Of a DNA stretch of 64,000 nt, positions 9,601-19,665 are shown piece after piece (position 1 is the stretch's first letter; each line of letters starts with the position of its first letter). The DNA is taken from positions 1 through 64,000 of the forward strand of contig CAWDCE010000023.1 in the NCBI GenBank assembly GCA_963800725.1, written 5' to 3'. Source of the stretch: Bog-473 sp963800725. GTDB lineage: Bacteria > Actinomycetota > Acidimicrobiia > Acidimicrobiales > RAAP-2. The position numbers were made by a program, and so were the translations under genes. The notes below the pieces were generated by a model, which saw nothing but the letters and a program-made list of their open reading frames with translations, made no database searches and was not told the origin of the DNA.

Positions 9601-11605
9601 CGGCGGTACCACGATCACGATCACGGGTAACTCCTTCACTGGGGCGACCTCGGTCAGCTTCGGTGCGAGCCCGGCGACAGCGTTCACGGTGAACTCGAAC
9701 ACCTCGATCACCGCCACTGCTCCCGCAGGTACTGCGGGCAGCCGGGTGGACGTTACGGTGACCGGACCCGGTGGGACCAGCACCACGCTGCCCGCCGACC
9801 AGTTCACCTACGGACCTGCCGTCTCGGGCGTGACGCCCAACTCTGGGCCCGCGGCCGGTGGCACCTTGGTGACCGTGAACGGATCCGGTTTGACCGGGGC
9901 TGGGGCGATCACCTTCGGCGGCGTTCCCGGCAGCAGCATCACGGTGAACTCGGATTCGTCGCTCACCGCTCTGGCCCCGCCAGGGACCGGTACGGTCGAC
10001 GTCCAGGTCACGACCCCGAACGGCACCAGCCCGATCTCGAGCTCGGACAAGTTCACTTACTTGGCGCCAGTGCCGACGGTGAGCAGCGTCTCTCCGAACT
10101 CAGGTTCGGTGGCCGGTGGCACCACGGTGATCATCAGCGGGAACGGATTCACCGGGGCGACCGCGGTCAGCTTCGGTGCGAACCCGGGCGTCATCAACTC
10201 GGTGACCAACACATCGATCACGGCCACCTCTCCTGCGGGGGCGACCGGTGCGGTTGATGTGACGGTGACCACGCCTGGTGGCACCAGCGCAACCAGCAGC
10301 TTGGACAAGTTCACCTACGGTCCGTACATCTCGAACATCGCGCCGGCCACTGGGCCACAGGCGGGTGGCACGACCGTGACCATCACGGGTACGGGTCTGA
10401 GTGGAGCGTCCTCGGTCGCCTTCGGTGCGAACTCGGCCATCCCGACGAGCAGCACCGCAACGTCGCTGACGGTGGTCACGCCACCTGGGGCGGTCGGAGC
10501 GGTGACCGTGACCGTCGTGGTCGGCGGTGTGACGTCGAACGTCAAGACCGCAGGCTTCACCTACACCGGTGTTCCCCCGACCGTCACCAGCATCACGCCC
10601 ACCAGCGGCCCCGCTGCGGGTGGCACCACGGTGACGATTACCGGGAACAACTTGGCTGGGGCGACGGCTGCGAGCTTCGGCGGAGTGCCTGGCACGATCG
10701 TGACCAACACCAACACCTCAATCACGGTGACCAGCCCAGCCGGCACAGTCGGCACCACGGTGCCGGTAACCGTGACGACGCCGTCGGGCACGAGTGGGGC
10801 GGTGACGTTGGGTCAGTTCACCTACGGCACCACCGTGACCTCGGTCTCGCCGGCTTCGGGTCCGAGGACCGGTGGCACCACGGTGACCGTGACGGGTACG
10901 GGCTTCACGGGAGCGACGGCCGTCAACTTCGGCACGGTTCCAGGGACCAGCATCAACGTGTCCTCGCCGACCACGCTGACGGTGAAGTCGCCGGCACAGG
11001 CGCCGGGCCCGGTCGATGTGACCGTGGTCTCGCCGAACGGCACCTCGCCGGTGGTGACAGGTGACAAGTTCACCTACATCTACCCGGTGCCGTCATTCGG
11101 TTCCATGACGCCGAACGTCGGAACGCCCGCAGGTGGCGACACGGTGACCATCACCGGGTCGGGCTTCACGGGTGCGACGACGGTCAGCTTCGGGGTCACT
11201 CCGGCCGCCAGCATCACGGTGAACTCGGACACTTCGATCACCGCAGTCACCCCAGCGGGGACGGCTAAGTCCACCGTTGATGTGACGGTGACCGGTCCTG
11301 GTGGTACGAGCCCGACGACGTCGGCTGACAAGTTCACCTACGGTCCGGTGATCTCTTCGATCTCGCCGATGTCGGGGAGCCACCTCGGTGGCACCACGGT
11401 GACCATCAAGGGTGCCGGCTTCGCCGGGACCACTGCGGTCAACTTCGGGAGTGTTGCGGTCACCACGGGCATCACGGTGAACACGGCTGGGACCCAGATC
11501 ACGGTCAAGGCGCCAGCCCAGGCAGCCGGTGCGGTCAATGTGACCGTCACGGCCGGGGCGAACACCTCGAACGTGGTCGCAACTGGAGTGTTCACCTACG
11601 TATAG
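3602..11605 (+). CDS. giant secreted IPT/TIG and Ig-like repeat surface protein
   Basis: 2667 residues, starting at a GTG with a G-rich ribosome site just upstream. A basic N-terminus is followed by a long hydrophobic signal or anchor helix (residues ~32-60, ending ATPASAAGG). Residues ~62-148 form one IPT/TIG domain (SPNNGQLAGGTSVTITGTGF). Then come a beta-rich domain with QSSPNSVLPGGSFTLTYSDP and two Ig-like modules with paired cysteines. Residues ~710-750 are a short STTVGxxG tandem, and ~760-1280 hold seven related ~75-residue modules with YTGTSTTAATCG...CFTGV. Two cadherin-like modules follow (~1520-1605 and ~1700-1797). Residues ~1800-2667 are ten tandem IPT/TIG domains of about 85 residues. 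There is no C-terminal anchor or LPXTG motif. Likely an adhesin or S-layer-like filament. The function is inferred from architecture only. Confidence 0.85.
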   Translation: MPDTSDAGFARSSSIHGRKGKRRITPLKSLFSLLMALALMLGTLTTVIASLAISATPASAAGGPTVTAISPNNGQLAGGTSVTITGTGFDSSSVVDFGSNAATSTVVNSPTQITAVTPAGSVSPNVVDTVVTTTAGASPTSSADQFQYAVNELENCWATTSDGDQSATSNRQLIAQSSPNSVLPGGSFTLTYSDPGNNSVPANSGSYGISGTTNSILKLNVPANTVVTSGPTITSHGYYYSPPSGAHTTFSGETVTLINDPATPAGPTNTQNNGQEIEWSYAGNIPGGDNYVMPTISIGLQATSAPYSSSVSSGVLDVQPVGTATSSTDPGDSFTITVTGTPVGNVAANTACWPFPHPQAPFVTTHIIDAVPPTITIASPGNATQIVQNAHVAAAFGCVDPPQWGNGIASCAATNDGSPISVGGLINTSTLGTHTFTVNASNNSGTTSTSTSTYTVIAPPYNLIPPTVTITTPQNGAQYITGSIVTANYSCAAATGTTTCTGSVPSGSTISTTAGYHTFTVSAIDTRGNPTTVTVGYYARSSNTNTSSSAVQSISYTAGTGNSDSAVGSTYYTITVSIITSKKTCNSGTNAEIDTKVTAPAANGGQVAVGDTITVQQQIYKPGYNATAAAGGYYTGPYGMNFTLTAPAGTKFNGPVTSSATGLPSTTFGGTANASAASACNYGANATTGSGVCSATPAGNQASTTSTASGSTTVAAYGSTTVGNFGSTTVGAYGSTTVGTLFSTTVAAASNGGTVGSGNLHVASITGAPTSGRLEVASTGGTAVIAYTGSSTSTTTCGADAQPCFTGVSLVSGSGTMATGGAVNQPLNVADTTVVPIAATTGFRTTGTNQVNVTTTAGTATLQYTGTSTTAGTCGTTPCLTGVTLISGSGTIAKTNSVFQTPFAGTGILPAASVTGFTGTGSLNVTLSGGPAVVAYTGTSTTAATCGAAACFTGVTLTSGSGTASAGAAISQVAFSGTGVLPAASVTGFPGTGTLNATLGGSPAVLAYTGTSTTAATCGAAACFTGVTTVSGSGTASSGTALTQVVPDISSFTGSGLIPSASVTGFTSSGSLQVATSGGPATFTYTGTSTTAATCGSAACFTGVTTQGGATGTLTTGGAITQNLPNVNTLNNASLSITSSTGFSAPGLVSVATSGGTAYLSFTGTGTGTLTGVTYQGGASGTVTGLGAVTQANGLTQNLDAFGNVAQGTAPISLSGLSGGTLPLTSATATPWTAPGIVEVNTTSGVQNLTFTGISGNSLTGVSAQNGATGTIFAGALAGQAAPTFAAGATSVNGQAVSGYNWSVPVSNQSTLGVIWNDSSCQNSQGIPAATSPSSNDGTPCNNQEQFGMDGSYVYLQYELTVTSSGTITMPGLPVTTSSTSNNCYSSSLDSGTCWGTNPFVTAAAANPGISYTAVDASPPVATLNAPIQGAVYSYGQSVNASYSCSEPTSGVTITSCTGVEDAGVSGFQQSVPNGSPLNTTSLIHNQIHTFTVTATNSEGYTSTSYATFIALANPPVLVNQSLNAPVGQTTNVPFNYSGTYPADLSTEQIVSPPSHGTATILPNGSINYTNDNSPNATDSFSFSVSDTASNPSNVETVSLNMTDTNAPMITTVTPPGDGTGSYNYQDVVDANYSCSDLVVGGITSCTASQVVNGATVSVPDGSPIDTSSLIVGDIHCLTITAVNFFGLTTTSTPCYTVHTPAPVTSDDSATTINPNSVIVPVLNNDTSTFPIDPSTVTVVANPTYGTVVVEPSGAIKYTPTTASTTSVTNDSFAYTVKDTDGQVSNESTVHITVFPVPGVGSVTPFSGPLTQGTPVVISGYGFATATAVNFGSTPASSFTIVNNTTIDAIAPAAPGGVAGSGDVTVTSSGGTTPVSAADLYTWDPVPTLSSVSPKQGVVAGGQTVTISGTGFASGVQGATTVVWQQAGGGTASVPCTVATVSPDGTQLTCTTGSSTVSGLGDFIVTTPGGATTAIPADTFTYFFPAPSVSTITPSSGAPAGGTTITITGNSFTGATSVSFGASPATAFTVNSNTSITATAPAGTAGSRVDVTVTGPGGTSTTLPADQFTYGPAVSGVTPNSGPAAGGTLVTVNGSGLTGAGAITFGGVPGSSITVNSDSSLTALAPPGTGTVDVQVTTPNGTSPISSSDKFTYLAPVPTVSSVSPNSGSVAGGTTVIISGNGFTGATAVSFGANPGVINSVTNTSITATSPAGATGAVDVTVTTPGGTSATSSLDKFTYGPYISNIAPATGPQAGGTTVTITGTGLSGASSVAFGANSAIPTSSTATSLTVVTPPGAVGAVTVTVVVGGVTSNVKTAGFTYTGVPPTVTSITPTSGPAAGGTTVTITGNNLAGATAASFGGVPGTIVTNTNTSITVTSPAGTVGTTVPVTVTTPSGTSGAVTLGQFTYGTTVTSVSPASGPRTGGTTVTVTGTGFTGATAVNFGTVPGTSINVSSPTTLTVKSPAQAPGPVDVTVVSPNGTSPVVTGDKFTYIYPVPSFGSMTPNVGTPAGGDTVTITGSGFTGATTVSFGVTPAASITVNSDTSITAVTPAGTAKSTVDVTVTGPGGTSPTTSADKFTYGPVISSISPMSGSHLGGTTVTIKGAGFAGTTAVNFGSVAVTTGITVNTAGTQITVKAPAQAAGAVNVTVTAGANTSNVVATGVFTYV
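5732..5845 (+). repeat. short STTV-Gly tandem inside the giant surface protein
   Basis: About five copies of an 8-residue unit (STTVAAYG, STTVGNFG, STTVGAYG, STTVGTLF, STTVAAAS) lie in a row. The unit is coded by near-identical DNA with AGCACGACGGTCGG-like blocks. It probably forms a flexible or beta-roll spacer between two domain arrays. Confidence 0.7.
5870..7440 (+). repeat. array of seven ~75-residue YTG/CFTGV modules
   Basis: Modules begin about 5870, 6121, 6346, 6562, 6793, 7024 and 7285. Most carry TGF-x-GTGSLxV, then YTGTSTTAATCG and ACFTGV, then SGSGT. Two cysteines about nine residues apart recur in the first five, suggesting one disulfide per module. The last two lack the Cys pair. 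Similar TGF...YTG...TGV units occur in phage tail and actinobacterial surface proteins; that comparison is from memory. Confidence 0.7.
9000..11602 (+). repeat. ten tandem IPT/TIG domains
   Basis: Units begin near 9000, 9253, 9553, 9812, 10062, 10320, 10571, 10830, 11085 and 11345. Each has the pattern P-x-SG-x-x-x-GGTTVTITGxGF, a FG-x-xP segment, TSITAxxPAG and a closing DKFTYG. The DNA keeps near-identical blocks such as GGTGGCACCACGGTGACC, which suggests growth by unequal recombination. Confidence 0.85.
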
Positions 11606-11659
11606 CTCGAGAGAACAGGGGGAAGACCCCGGGGGGCTCTCTTAATAGGTAGACGGTGG

Positions 11660-11706
11660 GTTCCCGCCGGATCGGCGCAAGCCAGTCCGGCGGGAACTGC
11701 CGTTTT
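11660..11706 (+). terminator. intrinsic terminator after the giant IPT gene
   Basis: GTTCCCGCCGGA (11660-11671) pairs perfectly with TCCGGCGGGAAC (11686-11697) over a 14-base loop and is followed by TGCCGTTTT. This is a good rho-independent terminator. The 249-base gap 11606-11854 holds nothing else I can support apart from a weaker GAGAG/CTCTC stem right after the stop. Confidence 0.8.
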
Positions 11707-11854
11707 GGGGTCCGGTGAGGCGGCACGGGCCATGGCCGATCTACGTTGTTGGTATTTCTGAGGTTGCGACGATCTCAGGCAGAGGTGGGGGAAGAATGAA
11801 CGGAGCATCGGCACGTTTGGGCGATTGTGGAAATTCCCTGCTCGTGGTGGAAAA

Positions 11855-12901
11855 ATGACCCACATCGCTTTGCACCTTCGAGACGCTGAGCGCCGATTCG
11901 GGCGCCTGACCGCGGCATTTGTCGCGGGACTGGTCTTGGTGGTGGCGGCCGTTGGCTCGTTGGTGATCACGTCGGCCCCGGCCGGTGCGGCGTCGACCCC
12001 GCCGCCGTCGGTCCTGGTCTCACCGGGCGCGGCGGCCCCTGGTGCCATCGTGACGGTGACCGGTTCGAATTTCCCGGCGAATACGAACGTCCAGGTGCAG
12101 ATCTGCGGGAATCAGGCGCTCGACGGTTCCAATGACTGCGACCCCGGTACCTCCCAGGAGGTATCCACCACGTCCTCGGGGCTGTTTTCTTTGCAGATGC
12201 TGGTGGCCATCCCGCCCAAACCCTGTCCCTGCGTCATCTTGGTGCTCAATTTCTCTTCATCGGTGACACCCACGACCCCGTTCCAGGTGATCGGGGCGCC
12301 CTATTCCACCCCGACCCCGGTCTTCAAGATCCATCCCCTCAAGGTGCTGAGTGCTTCATTGTCGGGGAGTGGGCCGTGGACGTCGTGGTTCGGTGCGCCG
12401 CCCAAACGCACCCTGGTACTGACCGTCCACAATCCGAATCCGACCCCGTACCTGTTCCCGCCGTTGGTCTTGGCGGTCGGGCAGGACAAGGACCTGACCA
12501 CGCTCGAGGCGACCACGCAGCGCCTCGACACCATCGACGGGGATAAGACAGAGACTTACGACATCCCCGTCTCGTTCCCTGCCTTCTCGGTCGGGGAACA
12601 TCAAGTGGTCGGAAAACTCGGGAACGCCGGGACCACGGTGCGGTTCCAGGTGGGTACGTGGCTCATGCCCTGGGGTCTTGTCCTCATTGTCTTGATCGTG
12701 CTCGAGCTCATTGCTTTGGCCATCACCCGGTACTTCCGTGAGCGTCGCCGCCGCAAGGATGAGCAGGAGCGTGCGGCGCTTGCGCCACCTCCGTCGTCTC
12801 GTCCGCCGGTATTGGCAGCTGCCGCGGTGGCCGCGGCTGCGGGGAACACCGCCCCCGTGCCGATCGTCGCGCCGGTGCCTGAGCAGATGTCCTTGGAATA
12901 G
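11855..12901 (+). CDS. membrane-anchored protein with neocarzinostatin/Ig-like ectodomain
   Basis: 348 residues from the ATG at 11855, which has GGTGGA just upstream; a TTG at 11825 would add ten residues. A signal sequence (residues ~15-45, ending APAGAAS) precedes a domain with SPGAAAPGAIVTVTGSNFP and four nearby cysteines (CGN...CDPG...CPC), like neocarzinostatin-type Ig folds. A second beta domain follows. One transmembrane helix (MPWGLVLIVLIVLELIALAI) near residue 280 leads to a charged RYFRERRRRKDEQER segment and an Ala/Pro-rich cytosolic tail. The layout parallels the DUF916 protein at 973-2088: ectodomain, one helix, basic tail. It may be a partner of the IPT protein. No enzymatic motif is seen. 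Confidence 0.7.
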   Translation: MTHIALHLRDAERRFGRLTAAFVAGLVLVVAAVGSLVITSAPAGAASTPPPSVLVSPGAAAPGAIVTVTGSNFPANTNVQVQICGNQALDGSNDCDPGTSQEVSTTSSGLFSLQMLVAIPPKPCPCVILVLNFSSSVTPTTPFQVIGAPYSTPTPVFKIHPLKVLSASLSGSGPWTSWFGAPPKRTLVLTVHNPNPTPYLFPPLVLAVGQDKDLTTLEATTQRLDTIDGDKTETYDIPVSFPAFSVGEHQVVGKLGNAGTTVRFQVGTWLMPWGLVLIVLIVLELIALAITRYFRERRRRKDEQERAALAPPPSSRPPVLAAAAVAAAAGNTAPVPIVAPVPEQMSLE

Positions 12902-12918
12902 ACCGATGCGAAGGTGGT

Positions 12919-13410
12919 TCAGGCGGGGCGTTCCCAGCGGACCACGTCGTCGATGAGGCCACTTTCGACGTCATAGACGAAACCCGCAATCAACTTGAGC
13001 GGGTTCAGGTAGGCCTTGGTGGTTAAGAGCTGGAGGTCCTCGCGCAGTGCCGCGGCGTGGTCGTCGATCGGCAAGAACCCGAGATCGGCCCCGGTGATCT
13101 CGCGGAGATAGGCGTCGGTGACCCCGGCCAGACCGCACTTGGTGTGCTGCATGACGACCACGGTGTCGACGCCGAGGACGTGGCTCGAGAGAGCAAGGCT
13201 GCGCAGCACGTCGTCGGTGACCCGGCCGCCGGCGTTTCTGATGACGTGGGCTTCGCCAAGATGGAGCCCGAGCGTGGCAAAAACGTCGATTCTGGCGTCC
13301 ATGCAGGTGACGATGGCGAGGTGGCGCCCGGGACGTGGGTCGGCCACGTTCTCCCTGGCCGAGGCGTAGCCCTCGTTAGCGCTGAGGAGGCGTGAGATCT
13401 CGGTCATCAC
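12919..13410 (-). CDS. beta-carbonic anhydrase
   Basis: About 163 residues, the short bacterial beta class. It interconverts CO2 and bicarbonate with one zinc in the cytosol. The zinc ligands are visible: Cys36 and Asp38 in CMDAR (with Arg40) and His89 and Cys92 in HTKC. The segment VIRNAGGRVTDDVLRSLA is typical of the family, and the size and motifs recall the mycobacterial Rv1284 type. The start is a GTG at 13410 or the adjacent ATG at 13407; they differ by one residue. The gene converges with the surface-protein gene on the other strand, with no clear terminator between. Confidence 0.88.
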   Translation of the reverse strand: MMTEISRLLSANEGYASARENVADPRPGRHLAIVTCMDARIDVFATLGLHLGEAHVIRNAGGRVTDDVLRSLALSSHVLGVDTVVVMQHTKCGLAGVTDAYLREITGADLGFLPIDDHAAALREDLQLLTTKAYLNPLKLIAGFVYDVESGLIDDVVRWERPA

Positions 13411-13845
13411 CCCTGATTAGGCGACGCAACGGTGCTCGCGCAACTCCCGGGCATGGTGGGCGGCGTCGGACCCCGGGAACCGGGATCGACAGCTTGCGTA
13501 GACTGCCTGTGGGCTGCGTGCGGGTCTGTGGTTGCAAGTCGAGGCCAGTCGCAGGCAAAACGACCCACGTAAGGCAACTTGTGGTTGCTGAGCATGGTGC
13601 GATTTAGAGGTAAGTCCTGCCCAACGAGTCCCCGGTCCTCGGGGGCCGGTGGTGACGGGGGGATACGGGTCAACACGGCTTTGCTGGGTCCGAGGTGCGT
13701 GCACCGGGGACCGCCCGAGCCGGCCCGTCAACCTCGCTGCAGGCGAGTGTGGGGTCAAAGACCAGGTCAGCCGCACGCAGCCCATTACCTCCTCGGGGCC
13801 AAACGACGCCGGGAGCAGGTGGGGGACCGGTAGGATTGGCCCCTC
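13411..13845. other. 435-base gap between carbonic anhydrase and secA
   Basis: No convincing gene is seen. It must hold the divergent promoters for the carbonic anhydrase gene and secA. Small hairpins are present, such as GGTGC-GT-GCACC near 13692. An 84-codon reading frame (13579-13833, plus strand) ends 12 bases before secA, but its composition is Arg/Gly/Pro-rich, as expected for a random GC-rich frame. No ribosome site precedes secA closely. Confidence 0.5.
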
Positions 13846-16624
<2,779 letters not shown>

Positions 16625-16638
<14 letters not shown>

Positions 16639-17780
16639 GGCGGGATCGGCGGCCGAGCTACCCCGCGACTTCGCCGCCGAACTCGCCACCGCACAGACCC
16701 GTCTCGCGCGAAGCGGAGGGCTATCTCGGACTCGAGCGACTCGAGGAACGCCGGGCCGAACTCGAAATCCAAGCCGCCAAGCCCGACCTGTGGGACGACG
16801 CCGACGCGGCGCGGGCCATTACCACCGAGTTGGGCAAGGTCATGGCCGACCTCGAACAGTTGCACGAGCTGCGCGACGCGCTGGACGAGGCACAGGCCCT
16901 CTTCGAGTTGGTGAGCGAATCGCGGGCCGACGGCACCCCCGACGCGTCGTTCGAATCCGAACTGGTCGCCAGCGTCGACGCGCTGAATGACCGGTTGAAC
17001 AAGCTCGAGGTGCAGTCGTTGTTCTCGGGCGAGTACGACGACAAGGACGCCATCGTCGAGGTCCACGCCGGTGCGGGAGGGACCGACGCGCAGGACTGGA
17101 CCGAGATGATGTTGCGCATGTACCAGCGCTGGGCCGAGCGGCGCGGCTTTAGTGTCGAGTTGGACGAGGCGACCGAGGGGCAAGAGGCCGGGCTACTTTC
17201 TGCCACCTTCATCGTCCATGGTCGCTTCGCCTACGGGCTCTTGGCCACCGAGCGCGGCGTGCACCGCCTGGTGCGCATGTCGCCGTTTGACTCGCAGAAG
17301 CGCCGCCAGACGAGCTTCGCGTCCATGGACGTGACTCCGTTCCTCGAAGACGTCTCGAGTGAGATCGAGATCGACGAGAAGGATCTGCGCATCGACACGT
17401 ACCGCTCGTCGGGAGCAGGGGGCCAACACGTCAACAAGACGGACTCGGCCATCCGCCTCACCCACTTTCCGACCGGCATTGTCGTTTCATGCCAAAACGA
17501 GCGCAGCCAACATCAGAACAAGGCCAAGGCGATGCAGATCCTCGGCGCGAAGTTGGCCGAGCGGGCGCGCCAGGAGCGCCGGGCCGAGATGAATGCACTC
17601 AGTGGCGACCGGGTCGATAACGCATGGGGCAATCAGATCCGCTCCTACGTGCTCGCGCCGTACCAGCTGGTCAAGGATCTGCGCACCGGTCACGAGACCG
17701 GCAACGTCGACGCGGTGCTCGACGGCGATCTCGAGGACTTCATGGAGGCCGAACTGCGCCGCCAACGCGGAAATACCTGA
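16625..17780 (+). CDS. prfB: peptide chain release factor 2 (frameshift near codon 28)
   Basis: RF2 ends translation at UGA and UAA. The SPF stop-codon recognition motif (RMSPFDSQ) and the GGQ motif (SGAGGQHVNK) are both present, followed by QNERSQHQNKAKAM. The N-terminus needs two frames: an ATG at 16625, 14 bases inside secA, reads ELPRDFAAELATAQTRLA. The downstream frame continues EAEGYLGLERLEERRAELE. The change lies in CGCGCG at about 16704-16710, where one extra base separates them. It is not the classic programmed site: there is no in-frame UGA and no CTTTGA. A reading frame from 16587 covers only the downstream part with a false N-terminus. Sequencing error is the likeliest cause. Confidence 0.9.
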
Positions 17781-17893
17781 GGATCACCCCTTCTGACCAG
17801 CGCCGAAGACGGTGCACCCATTTGGTGATGCGACTTCGTTAGGATTGGGGCGTTGCATCATCGCTTTGCGTGTGATGCCGCCGCCCACACACC

Positions 17894-18622
17894 ATGATTC
17901 GTTTCGATCACGTCACCAAGACCTATAAGGGGTCAACTGTCGCTCTGCGCGATATCTCGATCGAGATCGACAAGGGAGAGTTCGTCTTCTTGGTCGGTTC
18001 GTCGGGGTCGGGTAAGACGACCTTCATCCGCCTCTTACTCCGCGAAGAACTTCCTGATCAGGGTCATATTTGGGAGGCCGGACGCGACATTGTCGATCTG
18101 CCTAAATGGCGGGTGCCGTACCTGCGTCGCAATATTGGTTGCGTCTTCCAGGACTTCCGTTTGCTGCCGAACAAGACGGTGTTCGAGAACGTCGCCTTCG
18201 CCCTCGAGGTGATCGGCCGTCCCCGCCACGTCGTCGCCAACCAGGTGCCCCAGGTGCTCGACCTCGTCGGGTTGGCCAAGAAGACCGACAGCCTGCCGAG
18301 CGAACTTTCCGGTGGTGAGCAACAACGTGTCGCAGTTGCGCGCGCCTTCGTGAACCGCCCCCTCATCCTCCTCGCCGACGAGCCGACGGGAAACCTCGAC
18401 CCCCAGACCAGCCAGGGCATCATGCAGTTGCTCGACCGCATCAACCGCACCGGCACCACCGTCGTGGTCGCCACCCACGACGAGGTCCTCGTCGACAAGA
18501 TGCGCCGCCGGGTCATCGAGCTCTCCAACGGCAACATGGTGCGTGACCAAGCGCGTGGCGTCTACGGCATCGACGGCACCATTGCGACCGGGGCCGAACT
18601 CATCACCGGGACACCGGGCTGA
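17894..18622 (+). CDS. ftsE: cell division ATP-binding protein FtsE
   Basis: 242 residues. An ABC-type ATPase that pairs with FtsX and controls peptidoglycan hydrolases at the septum. It starts with MIRFDHVTKTYKGSTVALRDIS, typical of FtsE. Walker A is GSSGSGKTT (residues ~35-43), the Q-loop is GCVFQDFRLLPNKTV, the signature is LSGGEQQRVAVARA (~138) and Walker B is LILLADEPTGNLDP (~157). The H-loop THDE follows. The length slightly exceeds the usual 220-230 because of a short C-terminal tail. ftsX starts two bases after the stop, so the two are cotranscribed. Confidence 0.95.
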   Translation: MIRFDHVTKTYKGSTVALRDISIEIDKGEFVFLVGSSGSGKTTFIRLLLREELPDQGHIWEAGRDIVDLPKWRVPYLRRNIGCVFQDFRLLPNKTVFENVAFALEVIGRPRHVVANQVPQVLDLVGLAKKTDSLPSELSGGEQQRVAVARAFVNRPLILLADEPTGNLDPQTSQGIMQLLDRINRTGTTVVVATHDEVLVDKMRRRVIELSNGNMVRDQARGVYGIDGTIATGAELITGTPG

Positions 18623-18623
18623 G

Positions 18624-19511
18624 ATGCCGGTATCAGTCGACTACGTCGTCCGCGATACCGGATCGAATCTGTGGCGCAACCGCCTCATGACGGTGGCCGC
18701 CGTGCTGACGGTCGCGGTGTCGCTGACCCTCGTCGGTGCCGCCTTGTTGTTGCGCCAGGGCGCGGCCAACGCGTCGGGCGAATGGGAACGCGGCACCAAG
18801 GTCACGGTGTGGATGGAGCCGTCCGCCAACGCGTAAGAGATCAAGGCGGTCGGGACCCAGATCGCCCAGCTGAGCTACATCCGCCAGCCCTGTACGTATT
18901 GGGACAAGCAGCGGAACTTCAACGAGGCGCGCAAGTTGCTCCCGAGCGACGTCGTGGCGTCGACCAACGTGGCCGATATGCCGACGTCGTACTGGTGTGT
19001 CCCCGAAACCCTGGCTGACGCGTCCCAGGTGGTGACGTCGTTCAAGGGGACCCCCGGCGTGTTGGCCGTCACCGAACCGTCGCAGCAGATCCATACCGAA
19101 GAGTCCGTCATCAACGTCTTTAAGTGGGTCTTCTTGAGCGTGGCGGTGATCTTGATCATCTCGGCCGCGGTGCTGATCCTGAACTCGATCCGCATGGCCA
19201 TCTTCGCCCGTCGACGCGAGGTGTCGGTCATGAAGCTGGTGGGGGCGACGAACTGGTTCATTCGGGTCCCGTTCATGTCCGAGGGGATGATCCAGGGCCT
19301 CTTGGGCTCTGGCCTGGCCGTGCTGGCGGTGTGGGGCCTCTACGGCGTCATCAACCACTACGGCAACGGGTCGGGGACCGGCAACATCTTGGGCGCAATG
19401 CATATGAGCGGCGGCGAGGTCATCTTGACCAACATCGTCGTCGTAGTGGTGGGCGTGGTGATCGGGTCCTTGGGATCAGCCATCGCCATCCGTCGCTTCC
19501 TCGACGTCTAG
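18624..19511 (+). CDS. ftsX: cell division protein FtsX, interrupted by an in-frame TAA
   Basis: Read through the TAA at 18834-18836, this locus codes for about 295 residues, the right size for FtsX. The N-terminus (MPVSVDYVVRDTGSNLWRN) has one transmembrane helix (LMTVAAVLTVAVSLTLVGAA). An extracellular loop with two cysteines follows. Three C-terminal helices come last (FLSVAVILIISAAVLIL, then the FARRREVSVMKLVGAT loop, and helices around 19290 and 19430). Both halves are in the same frame, so one substitution explains the stop (PSANA*EIKAV). As the gene pairs with intact ftsE, a base-call error is likely. An independent start at 18936 would leave a protein without the first helix. Confidence 0.88.
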
Positions 19512-19665
19512 GCGCCTTCGCCACAGACCCTGAAGTGGGTCGAGCCCTCGCTCGGCAGGGCGCGGTGGCGAGTGCCGCAGGGCCTTTTGGGTGCGACGCA
19601 CGGCGCAGACGTCGATGTAGCCTGGCCACCAATCGGCACGTGGGAGGGGCCTCGGTGGGTGAAGC

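Noticed and set aside
9241..11595. Row of ~80-codon minus-strand frames of equal length
   Set aside because: They mirror the IPT/TIG repeats on the plus strand; their regular spacing comes from the repeat DNA, not from separate genes.
13579..13833. Possible SecM-like leader peptide before secA
   Set aside because: The frame ends just before secA, but it has no signal sequence, no ribosome site and no arrest motif, and actinobacteria are not known to use SecM.
18936..19511. Independent short FtsX starting at 18936
   Set aside because: It would lack the first membrane helix and half of the extracellular loop, both of which are present upstream in the same frame.
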